64,000 bases of DNA from NCBI GenBank assembly GCA_052143535.1, contig JBKQSS010000082.1, positions 6,941 through 70,940 of the forward strand, written 5' to 3'. The position numbers and the translations under genes are program-made. Positions 1-7,244 of the stretch are shown in pieces. This stretch comes from JADGRA01 sp052143535 (GTDB lineage Bacteria; Myxococcota; Myxococcia; Myxococcales; Myxococcaceae). The notes below the pieces were generated by a model that was not told the DNA's origin, ran no database searches, and was given only the letters and a program-made list of their open reading frames with translations. Each line of letters starts with the position of its first letter. Positions within the stretch are counted from its first letter, which is position 1.

Positions 1-534
1 TTGGTGAAGGCGTATGACGTGCGCCAGGAGCACGTACATTTTCCGCTGCATCCCGAAACGCCTTCGGGCGGCATCGCGCTCGCGGAACTGTTCGCCGGGC
101 GTGGTGCCGACCTGAATGCGATGCACTCGCGCATGAAGTCGCTCATGGACACCGAGGGGTTGCCGTATGCGCGGCGCGAGCGCACGTACAATTCCCGACT
201 TGCCCAGGAGCTAGGCAAGTGGGGCGAAGTCGCGGGCCGACCAGCGATTCACGACGCGCTCTACCGCGCCTATTTCGTCGACGGCACCGACATTGGCAAC
301 ATCGACGCGTTGGTGGGGGTCGCCGAGCGAGTGGGCCTGCCCGCCGACGAAGCGCGGCACATCTTGAACGAGCGCGCATTTCGGGCGGCGGTCGATCGGG
401 ATTGGGCGCATGCGCACGCCCTGGGCGTCACCGCTGTCCCGACCTTCATCGCCGGCGGCCGCGCCGTCGTCGGCGCCCAGCCGTACGAAACGCTGGAGCA
501 GCTGGTGCAACTCGCTGGCGCGAAGCAGTGCTGA
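1..534 (+). CDS. DsbA/FrnE-family thioredoxin-fold oxidoreductase, 5'-truncated by window edge
   Basis: The 177 visible residues match the helical insertion and C-terminal part of DsbA-like (FrnE, 2-hydroxychromene-2-carboxylate isomerase-like) thioredoxin-fold proteins. Family hallmarks seen are the R-x-x-x-Y-N-S-R-x-A-Q-E-L-G-K-W segment, the A-L-Y-R-A-Y-F-x-D-G-x-D-I motif near residues 85-97, and the cis-proline turn G-V-T-A-V-P-T-F near residue 142 followed by G-A-Q-P-Y. The N-terminal strand with the catalytic CxxC is absent because the gene begins before base 1, so the TTG at position 1 is not a real start. Family members are cytoplasmic or periplasmic disulfide oxidoreductases or isomerases; the substrate cannot be told from this piece. 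The gene ends 92 bases before the potassium-channel start chosen here. Confidence 0.8.
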   Translation: MVKAYDVRQEHVHFPLHPETPSGGIALAELFAGRGADLNAMHSRMKSLMDTEGLPYARRERTYNSRLAQELGKWGEVAGRPAIHDALYRAYFVDGTDIGNIDALVGVAERVGLPADEARHILNERAFRAAVDRDWAHAHALGVTAVPTFIAGGRAVVGAQPYETLEQLVQLAGAKQC

Positions 535-625
535 CAGTTCCGAGTATTACTCACGACCAGTGGGCAGCTCGCGTCCAGACCATCCGCTTCCTACTTACGC
601 CCTCGGCGTAGGCTCGGGCCGGCAC

Positions 626-1495
626 GTGCCATCCGAACGACCTCACATCTTCGATCCAGAACGCCGGACCACGCTAGTGGTGGGCCGCCGGCGTTGGGGG
701 ACGCGAGACGCCTACCACTTTCTCCTGGGTGCTCCCTGGTGGCTGGTCGTGTCGTTGATCAGCGCCACGTTCTTCGGCGCCAACCTTTTCTTTGCGTGCG
801 CCTACACGGTGCTGGGCGGAGTGGCCAATGCGCGCCCAGGCTTCTTTACGGACGCCTTCTTTTTCAGCGTCCAAACCATGGGGACCATCGGGTACGGCCA
901 GATGTATCCCGTCTCCTTGGCCGCGAACTTTTTGGTCACGGCTGAGGCGGTCTTCGGGCTGCTGCTCACCGCGCTGGCCACCGGGCTGGTCTTCGCCAAG
1001 TTCTCCGCAGTTAGGCCCAGGGTCATCTTCGCTCGACGCGCGGTGATCACCCCGCTCGACGGGGTACCCACCTTGATGGTTCGGGTGGGTAACGAGCGCG
1101 GCAACTATATCGCCGAGGTGGAGGTCCGGCTGGTTTTGATGCGCACCGAGCAAACGCGGGAAGGCCGCACTCTGTATCGCATGCGCGACCTTATCCCGGT
1201 GCGCTCGCGAAGCCCGGCGTTTTCCCGAGGTCTCACCGTGATGCACACCATCGACGAAGGCAGTCCTCTGAACGCCGCGACGGCAGACTCACTGCGGAGC
1301 TCGGACGCCGAGATTCTCATCACCCTGATGGGCATCGACGGCACGACCGGTCAATACGTCCACGCCCGCCGCTCCTACTTGGATGACGAAGTTCTCTTCG
1401 GGCAGCATTTCGCGGATATGGTGACCGAGCTTCCCGATGGCCGAATTCAGCTCGACCTCCGGCAGTTCGACGAAGTCGAGCCTGACGGCGGCTGA
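626..1495 (+). CDS. Inward-rectifier-type potassium channel (KirBac-like)
   Basis: This is a 289-residue protein from the GTG at 626. It has an amphipathic slide-helix region (R-D-A-Y-H-F-L-L, residues 27-34), a first membrane helix (about 38-62), a pore helix with the potassium selectivity filter T-I-G-Y-G at 87-91, and a second membrane helix (about 98-121). A long cytoplasmic immunoglobulin-like domain typical of Kir C-termini follows. Prokaryotic Kir channels are about 300 residues, so the length fits. The start is uncertain: GTG at 560 would add 22 residues, and neither start has a clear ribosome binding site. The gene probably carries potassium flux across the inner membrane. It stands alone in an accessory region, followed by 0.9 kb of non-coding DNA. 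Confidence 0.85.
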   Translation: MPSERPHIFDPERRTTLVVGRRRWGTRDAYHFLLGAPWWLVVSLISATFFGANLFFACAYTVLGGVANARPGFFTDAFFFSVQTMGTIGYGQMYPVSLAANFLVTAEAVFGLLLTALATGLVFAKFSAVRPRVIFARRAVITPLDGVPTLMVRVGNERGNYIAEVEVRLVLMRTEQTREGRTLYRMRDLIPVRSRSPAFSRGLTVMHTIDEGSPLNAATADSLRSSDAEILITLMGIDGTTGQYVHARRSYLDDEVLFGQHFADMVTELPDGRIQLDLRQFDEVEPDGG

Positions 1496-1707
1496 ATCAG
1501 CGCGCTGGCTCTTGCCTCACAAAGGGTCCGTTTCGCAAGAGTGCCTCACTGACGCCGCTACTTGCCCGCAAACGGAGCGCGCGTGTCAGCGCACTCGGCT
1601 GAACGGCAGAACACCGAGGACGTCGCCGTCGACCACCAGTCGAAGCTTGCCGACAGCCGGCGAGCAATGCCATCGCTGTGGCTGCCGCGCCCCCAGGCGC
1701 GTCTTCA

Positions 1708-1794
1708 CTATTGCGTCAGGAATCCGTGGGCTACGCCGTTGGCGTCAACAAAGTACCCCGCGATCTCGCCCTCGTGAGTCAACGACTGGGCCCG
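1708..1794 (-). pseudogene. Remnant of a HAF-repeat extracellular protein
   Basis: Reading the minus strand gives a short frame ending in G-E-I-A-G-Y-F-V-D-A-N-G-V-A-H-G-F-L-T-Q and a TAG stop at 1708. This matches the consensus of HAF repeats (G-x-I-x-G-Y-x-x-D-x-x-G-x-x-H-G-F), found in tandem in large secreted proteins. Only about one repeat survives, and an in-frame TGA lies just upstream, so this is a fragment rather than a gene. The match is by eye to a short motif. Confidence 0.45.
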
Positions 1795-1893
1795 TCAGCG
1801 CCGTCCGCCGTTTGTCGGCGAAGGCACGGTCGTGTCGGGTTGAGCGTGGCCCGGGGCATTCCGCTTGAAGCTGGCCACTCGGCCTAACCCGAA

Positions 1894-1925
1894 TGCCCGG
1901 GCCAGGTCATGACCTGGCCCGGGCA
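1894..1925. repeat. Perfect 32-bp palindrome
   Basis: The two 16-base halves (TGCCCGGGCCAGGTCA and its exact reverse complement) abut with no spacer. There is no T-run on either side, so a rho-independent terminator is unlikely. It lies about 490 bases upstream of the large regulator's start. It could be an operator, a REP-like element or the end of a lost mobile element. Confidence 0.7.
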
Positions 1926-2417
1926 CCGCCGGCACTGACAGCGCCCGCACCTGCGGCTCGCAACCACGGAGACTCCGCGTGGGGACGTAAGCTGGGTCAC
2001 GTCCCTGGCTTGTGGCCGTCCGACCCTCTGAAATCCCCCCCTCCGGACAAAAACGATGCGAGCACATCGTCTCGAGTGGGCACGCTATCTCGGCGTCCCT
2101 TACGTATCGGCCGCGGATTGCCGGTGAGGGCACTCGAGTCGCGTCCCCTCGCGACCACGGTTTGGATTCATTCGAGGGGAGGTAATTTCACGCCGTGTCC
2201 CACTCAGGATGGACACTCGGCAGCCTGGCGTAGACCGGCCTGTCTGCGTGCGCACATGCAGTACGATTCTCTGTCACGTCAAGTCCGTTTCTCCTTTCGC
2301 GCCTCGAAACGTGAATCTAGTCACCCGTCCGAGTCGCGCGCTCCGCGATGGCCCACCGCACGTTTGAGGTGCAGCGGACGACACCCTGCTAGAAGGGGTT
2401 GCACAACGGGGGGGCTC

Positions 2418-5357
2418 GTGTCGAGGACTGTTCGCCTCGCCAAGCTGTCGGTACCAAGGATCGCTCGGGTCGTCGCTCGCCCGCGGCTCTACCGGAGGCT
2501 TGACCGAGCGCGGCGCCGTCGTGTCCTTTGGATTGTGGCCCCAGCGGGTGCCGGCAAAACCGCACTGGTGGCGAGCTGGATTCGGGTACGAAAACTTCGT
2601 CACGTGTGGCTCCAGCTCGACGAAGCCGACGCCGATGTTGCGAGCTTCTTCCACTACTTCTCGATGGCGGGCAACCGGTCGGAGCCCACCCGTAGCAGCC
2701 AGCCGGTCTTTTCACCTGAATTCCTAGCAGCGCCAGAAGGCTTCGCCCGCCTCTTTTTCCGGGCAATCTGCGCGCAGCCAAGCCCTCCCGCGGTCATCGT
2801 CCTCGACGACTACCACGAGGTCCGGCCCGATTCGCGCCTGCACGCGGCTCTTCGCGTGGGTTTTCACGAACTTCCCGACGGTATGACAGCGCTGGTCCTC
2901 AGCCGGGGGGAGCCGCCGCCAATCTTGGCGGAGTTGTATGTGAATGGCTCGCTCGAAGTGCTCCGCGGCGCTGAGCTCGCCGTGAGGGAAGAGGAAGCCT
3001 TCGCCATCGCTCGCCTCTGGGGCTTTGCGCGACGCGACCGCAACAGCGTGCGCATGGTTCATGCTCGGACAGAAGGTTGGGCGGCCGGGCTCGTCCTGCT
3101 GTTGGGGCGCTGGCACTCGGCGGGCGGCCAACAGCCGCTAGGTGATGGGGAGCAGGCTCTTTTTGACTACCTCGCACAGGAGGTCTTGGAGCGATGTGAT
3201 TCCGATACCCGGCGAGTGTTGCTGGAGACGGCGTTTCTTCCACGGGTCGATGGCCCGCAGGCGGCGCGCCTAACTGGCATCAGGACCGCGCAGGAGATTC
3301 TCGAAAGGCTCTTGCGGAGCGGCTATTTCGTCGCACGTCAAGGCAACGACTACCAATACCACAGTCTTTTCCGGGACTTCCTGTTGGGGTGTGCGGAGCG
3401 GATGCTCTCGCTAAGTCGTCGCGCGGAGATTCGCCAGTTGGCGGCGAAGATGTTCGAAGAGGCTGGAGATGTAGAGGCGGCCGTATCGCTTTATTTGTTG
3501 GGGAACGCGTGGAGCGACGCGGCCCGGTTGATTCGAGCGCACGCTCCGATGCTGCTGCTCCAGGGACGAGCCGAGGCTGTAGCGCGGTGGGTACTTGCGA
3601 TTCCTGAAAACATCCGCGAGCACGACGCGTCACTTCTGCTGAACCTCGGCCAGGCATTGGTGATTCGGGACTTCAAGGTCGCGCTTAGTCATTTGGAGAG
3701 GGCTTTCGAACTCTTCTCGTCAGCGGGCAACGGACCAGGTAGCTATCTCGCCTGGGCTGCGATTACGGACACAGTCATGTGGACGTTTGCGTCTGACCTC
3801 GATCGTTGGATCGCCGTGTTCGACGAGCTTCAGTCGCGCTTTCCGGATATCGGCGGCCCTGGGATTGAGAAGCGCGTCGTGGCGGTCGTGGTGGGAGCAC
3901 TCTCGATGCGGCAGCCCTGGCATCCGGCCCTCCCCGAATGGGAGCAACGGGCCCTATTGCTGGCCTTGACGCCAGGGGACACCTACCTCAGGTTGAAGCT
4001 AGGTCAGCACCTAATGTTTCACTACGGTGGGTGCGTGAATGACCTCGCCAAAGCCAAGCTGGTGGCCGATGCACTTCGCCCATTCGTCCTGACAGCGCAG
4101 GCGGACCCCTCTACCGCCATCACTTGGCACCAATGTGATGCGATTCACCACCTATTCCGAGGGCGGGTGAAGGAGGGCCTCGATGCGGTGAATCACGGCT
4201 TCGCTATCTCCGTGGACTCTGGGTTTAAAGCTTGGGACGGCTTTCTCACTCAAAGTCGAGTCTTTGCGGCTCTGCAGACGGGCGACCTGGTCACCGCCGA
4301 GCGAGAACTTCAGCACTTGGAGGGCTTGGGTCTGACCGGGGCGCCGATGGACGCGGCCGTTTTCCACCACTGCGCTCTCTTGCTAGCGCGCAGACGCGGG
4401 GACGTGCAGCTGGCTCGCGAGCATGCTCGAATCTGTCGCGAGCTCACCGCCGCCGCCGGTTCCAAGCAGGCGGAGCTACTCCTCGGCATCTCGTGCGTGA
4501 TGGCTAGTCCACCAGAGGGACTGGAATCCGAATTGGAAGCAATCCTGGTCCAGGCTCGGCGGTGCGGTCAACGTCTCGTCCAGGCGACGAGCCTGTTGGC
4601 GCTTGCCTTGGTGAGGGCATCCGACGGTGACGAGGTCCGGGCTGTGGCGCTTCTCCGCGACGGTTTCGCGACTGCTCGGGAGTTGGGCGTCCTGTACTTT
4701 GTGTCTCTCGAGCCTGCTGAGCTAGCTGAGTGTTGCGCCCTGGCTCTCCAGCACGGCGTCGAATCCGACTACGTGTGCGAGCTCATTCGCGTACAGCGGC
4801 TCCCCGGCGCCGAGCGTGCCAGCGAACTCGAAGCGTGGCCCTGGGACCTCCGAATCCAGGCGCTCGGGGAGCTGTCCATTACTGTGAACGGGCGACCCAT
4901 ACGGGCGGGGCGCAAGGAGCAGAAGAAGCCCTTGGAGATGCTACGCCTCGTGGTGGCGACGGGCGCCCGGGGAATGCGCCAGCATTTGCTTGCCGAGGCT
5001 CTGTGGCCGGACGCAGATGGCGACGCAGCACACCACGCGCTCGTGACGACCGTCTATCGCCTCCGGCGACTTCTGGGGAAAAAGGAATTCGTCATCCACC
5101 AAGGAGGCCGTGTGATGCTGGACCCCAAATATGTCTTTGTGGACGCATGGGCGCTCGAGCGGGTGCTCGACCGCCTCGAGGCGTGCCGCGCCGGGGATAG
5201 GGCGGATGCCGCGCGAGTGAGCGCTCTTTCGGCCCGAGCGAAGGAGCTTTACCGGAGCGGTCTCCTCGCCGACAGCGATGAACCCTCCATTGATGGTGCA
5301 CGCCAACGGCTTCATCGGAGAGTGTCGCAGTGTCTGTTGAGCTCCGCGCAGCGATGA
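2418..5357 (+). CDS. MalT-like signal-transduction ATPase with C-terminal SARP-type DNA-binding/BTAD region
   Basis: This is a 979-residue protein from the GTG at 2418, which follows a G-rich stretch and marks where protein-like sequence begins. Residues 36-48 form a Walker A loop (A-P-A-G-A-G-K-T) and 126-131 a Walker B strand (V-I-V-L-D-D), followed by Y-H-E-V as in MalT/LuxR-type STAND ATPases. Residues about 250-790 are helical and repeat-like (TPR-type). From about 811 there is a winged-helix fold as in OmpR/SARP proteins (R-I-Q-A-L-G-E-L ... A-L-W-P-D ... V-Y-R-L-R-R-L-L-G), then a shortened bacterial transcriptional activation domain. MalT-type proteins normally end in a LuxR helix-turn-helix, and AfsR-type proteins carry the SARP part at the N-terminus, so the order here is unusual. 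It is probably a ligand- or nucleotide-gated activator. Its targets are unknown. Confidence 0.75.
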   Translation: MSRTVRLAKLSVPRIARVVARPRLYRRLDRARRRRVLWIVAPAGAGKTALVASWIRVRKLRHVWLQLDEADADVASFFHYFSMAGNRSEPTRSSQPVFSPEFLAAPEGFARLFFRAICAQPSPPAVIVLDDYHEVRPDSRLHAALRVGFHELPDGMTALVLSRGEPPPILAELYVNGSLEVLRGAELAVREEEAFAIARLWGFARRDRNSVRMVHARTEGWAAGLVLLLGRWHSAGGQQPLGDGEQALFDYLAQEVLERCDSDTRRVLLETAFLPRVDGPQAARLTGIRTAQEILERLLRSGYFVARQGNDYQYHSLFRDFLLGCAERMLSLSRRAEIRQLAAKMFEEAGDVEAAVSLYLLGNAWSDAARLIRAHAPMLLLQGRAEAVARWVLAIPENIREHDASLLLNLGQALVIRDFKVALSHLERAFELFSSAGNGPGSYLAWAAITDTVMWTFASDLDRWIAVFDELQSRFPDIGGPGIEKRVVAVVVGALSMRQPWHPALPEWEQRALLLALTPGDTYLRLKLGQHLMFHYGGCVNDLAKAKLVADALRPFVLTAQADPSTAITWHQCDAIHHLFRGRVKEGLDAVNHGFAISVDSGFKAWDGFLTQSRVFAALQTGDLVTAERELQHLEGLGLTGAPMDAAVFHHCALLLARRRGDVQLAREHARICRELTAAAGSKQAELLLGISCVMASPPEGLESELEAILVQARRCGQRLVQATSLLALALVRASDGDEVRAVALLRDGFATARELGVLYFVSLEPAELAECCALALQHGVESDYVCELIRVQRLPGAERASELEAWPWDLRIQALGELSITVNGRPIRAGRKEQKKPLEMLRLVVATGARGMRQHLLAEALWPDADGDAAHHALVTTVYRLRRLLGKKEFVIHQGGRVMLDPKYVFVDAWALERVLDRLEACRAGDRADAARVSALSARAKELYRSGLLADSDEPSIDGARQRLHRRVSQCLLSSAQR

Positions 5358-5518
5358 TGGGCGCGATGGATACGTCGCAAGAAGCTGACGCTGCTGCCGA
5401 GGGCGGGAATCCTTTCAACGCGCCCCGCACGGTGATTGCCTAGGAATAGTTTCGGGTGGTTGTTAAATCCTTGCCGCGGATTTCTGCAAAGACCTAAGGA
5501 CGTCGCCCCCTGCCAAGG

Positions 5519-5542
5519 AGCCCCCGCAGACTCCTGGGGGCT
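5519..5542. terminator. Hairpin downstream of the MalT/SARP-like gene
   Basis: A perfect 7-bp stem (AGCCCCC with GGGGGCT) closes a 10-base loop, 160 bases after the regulator's stop. No T-run follows on the plus strand, so it is only a possible terminator or RNA-end stabiliser. Confidence 0.35.
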
Positions 5543-5620
5543 TCAAAATGCTCGCCAAGCTAATCAAGGTGCGCGAGTTTGGCCACTAGGCCCGGGCGTC
5601 CATTGCGCCGTCGACGTACG

Positions 5621-5848
5621 TCACGGCTCGTTATTCGGAGCGTTGCCTGCCGCGCCGTGGAGAAACATCGACGGCGGACGAACATAGAAGCCGACCACCA
5701 TGCGATTGCCGTGGACGGCCCATTGCTCCTGAAGCAGCTCGCTCGCACGTGTCCCTCGACAAGTGCGCAGGTAGACCAGATTGCCCGAAACGTCTTTCAC
5801 GCTCTCGGCAACCAGTTCGCCGGGGCCGCCGGTGATTGAGAAAAGTTT
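5621..5848 (-). pseudogene. Protein-like remnant without a normal start
   Basis: A 75-codon minus-strand frame bounded by two stops has natural-looking composition (S-I-T-G-G-P-G-E-L-V-A-E-S-V-K-D-V-S-G-N-... and V-V-G-F-Y-V-R-P-P-S-M-F-L-H). No ATG begins it, although a GTG lies inside the frame. It looks like the tail of a larger, lost gene. I do not recognise the family. Confidence 0.3.
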
Positions 5849-6012
5849 TCACGCGCAGCCGCGAGCCCTTCAACGCTCGCACCAAGGGCCCTCTGCGCAC
5901 TTCGGGACTCATTCGAGTGCATGCTGCGCTGAGCCTACCGGCCCAGAAGTCCGCGCTGAGACTTCGTCCGAGCATCAGCACCGCATCCTCGGCCGAATAG
6001 TCCGAAAGGCCG

Positions 6013-6034
6013 AAAAACCTCGGCCTGACCGAGG
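6013..6034 (-). terminator. Rho-independent terminator for the minus-strand VOC gene
   Basis: Read on the minus strand, CCTCGG, a five-base loop and CCGAGG are followed directly by five T residues. It lies about 115 bases past the stop of the VOC gene at 6150. Confidence 0.5.
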
Positions 6035-6149
6035 CTTGGAGGGGCGAGAAAAGGGATCTGGACCCTCGAAGACGGGCAAAAAACCCAAAAGTGCCTGACG
6101 CTGCTCTCCGCCGCCGAATGGCTTCCGGAACGCCTTAAGACGTCGCGCC

Positions 6150-6584
6150 TCACGTGCTCTGTCCGACCTCGATAATATAACCGTCAGGATCGCGGATGTA
6201 GCAACGAATTTCGCCGTACTTGGGAATCGGCTCCGTGATGAACTCGGCCCCTCGAATCTTCCATAGTTCATAGCACGCTTGAATATCCGCAACGCGGATA
6301 TTGATAAAGCTGCTGATCTTATCCGGGTCGGCGAGGACGCTGAGCGTTACCGTCGGCTTGTCCGGGGTGGGCCCGCCCCCGACGTTGACAATGAGCCACG
6401 TATTCGCGATTTCAATGTGGCCAGACGCGCCCTTGCTGTCGCCCAGGCTCAGAATCCGGCCGCCAAAGACCTTTTCGTAGTAGCGAGCCGATCGCTCGAT
6501 GTCGGCGACAGTGAGGAAATGCGTGACGGTGAAACCCTCCCGCGGGGGCATCTCATAGCTCTTCTCTCCGGCTTGTACGCTCAT
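6150..6584 (-). CDS. VOC (glyoxalase/bleomycin-resistance) family protein
   Basis: This 144-residue protein carries one vicinal-oxygen-chelate fold built from two beta-alpha-beta-beta-beta units. The first begins V-T-H-F-L-T-V-A-D-I-E-R-S-A-R-Y-Y. The second begins F-I-N-I-R-V-A-D-I-Q-A-C-Y and ends with the typical R-D-P-D-G-Y-I-I-E-V. His 22 and the final Glu are candidate metal ligands. VOC proteins act as dioxygenases, isomerases, or drug- or metal-binding proteins; the substrate cannot be told. The ATG start has a GGGAG ribosome binding site. It is the last gene of a minus-strand series of redox and detoxification genes. Confidence 0.8.
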   Translation of the reverse strand: MSVQAGEKSYEMPPREGFTVTHFLTVADIERSARYYEKVFGGRILSLGDSKGASGHIEIANTWLIVNVGGGPTPDKPTVTLSVLADPDKISSFINIRVADIQACYELWKIRGAEFITEPIPKYGEIRCYIRDPDGYIIEVGQST

Positions 6585-6617
6585 TGACGACTCCCATTGC
6601 GACAGCTGGTGGCAGCA

Positions 6618-7223
6618 TCATTTCTTTCGCGCAGTCGAGGGCGTTTCCACGCTGCTATGCTTGTCCCACCCGTGGAAACGGGAGAGGTCACCTGCATTCC
6701 ACGACTCACGGAGTCCAGGAATACTGAGATCCCAGTCGGGGCGGACTTCGCTCGTAACCGCACGGAGATCGCGCCAAAGGTCGATGACCGACGGACGGCC
6801 CCAGAACCAGTAACCGTTATAGATGCTGTAGATCACGAGGCCCGGCTTCAGAACGAGCGTATGCGGGATCATCGGATTGTGCTCGGGGTCGGTGTACTCC
6901 TGGATGTCGAGCTCCTTCTGAATCCTTCGACCCGGGTCCGAAAGGAAGGTCCACTCCGCTCCGACTGAGGCACGAAACTCCTGAAGAGTATGGTGATCGT
7001 CGGTGGCGATCGTAGCGATCTGAGTGTAAGCCACTGCGATCTTCGGGTAGAACGCGGCGAGTTCCAAATGCTGCTGGTGTTCTTTTGGGCAATAGTGGCC
7101 GCGCGCAAGCGTAAGGATTAGCGGATCGTCGCCCTGTAGCTCGCTGAGCTTGCGCAGTTCCCCCGTGTGATCGGGCAGTTCGTAGTCGGGAAACTTGCTT
7201 CCGGGCACAATATCAGAACGCAT
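6618..7223 (-). CDS. Peroxiredoxin-like (AhpC/TSA redoxin) protein
   Basis: This is a 201-residue thioredoxin-fold protein with an N-terminal P-D-Y-E-L-P-D-H-T-G-E-L strand as in redoxins. The motif L-A-R-G-H-Y-C-P-K-E sits where the peroxidatic cysteine of AhpC/TSA proteins lies (usual form F-x-R-G-x-W-C-P). No second conserved cysteine is seen, so it would work as a one-cysteine enzyme or with a partner thiol. The C-terminal half (F-L-S-D-P-G-R-R ... H-T-L-V-L-K-P-G-L-V-I-Y) matches the rest of the fold. The start has a strong GGGGGAG ribosome binding site. It probably reduces peroxides in the cytoplasm. Confidence 0.75.
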   Translation of the reverse strand: MRSDIVPGSKFPDYELPDHTGELRKLSELQGDDPLILTLARGHYCPKEHQQHLELAAFYPKIAVAYTQIATIATDDHHTLQEFRASVGAEWTFLSDPGRRIQKELDIQEYTDPEHNPMIPHTLVLKPGLVIYSIYNGYWFWGRPSVIDLWRDLRAVTSEVRPDWDLSIPGLRESWNAGDLSRFHGWDKHSSVETPSTARKK

Positions 7224-7244
7224 GCTTGGACTCCCCCGTTTCTC

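Larger units (their letters stand above)
1496..2417. other. Gene-poor stretch with decayed sequence
   Basis: No convincing complete gene is present between the potassium channel and the large regulator. The open frame that runs into the regulator from 1893 has arginine- and serine-rich, non-protein-like content before 2418. The stretch does hold a remnant of a HAF-repeat protein (1708-1794) and a perfect palindrome (1894-1925), both listed separately. Confidence 0.6.
5358..6149. other. Gene-poor stretch with hairpins and a coding remnant
   Basis: There is no complete gene between the regulator and the VOC gene. The stretch contains a hairpin at 5519-5542, a minus-strand protein-like remnant at 5621-5848, and a minus-strand terminator at 6013-6034, each listed separately. 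Confidence 0.55.

Noticed and set aside
1893..2417. Upstream extension of the MalT/SARP-like frame to the ATG at 1893
   Set aside because: The extra 175 residues are Arg/Ser/Pro-rich with no domain character and begin inside the palindrome; protein-like sequence starts at the GTG at 2418.
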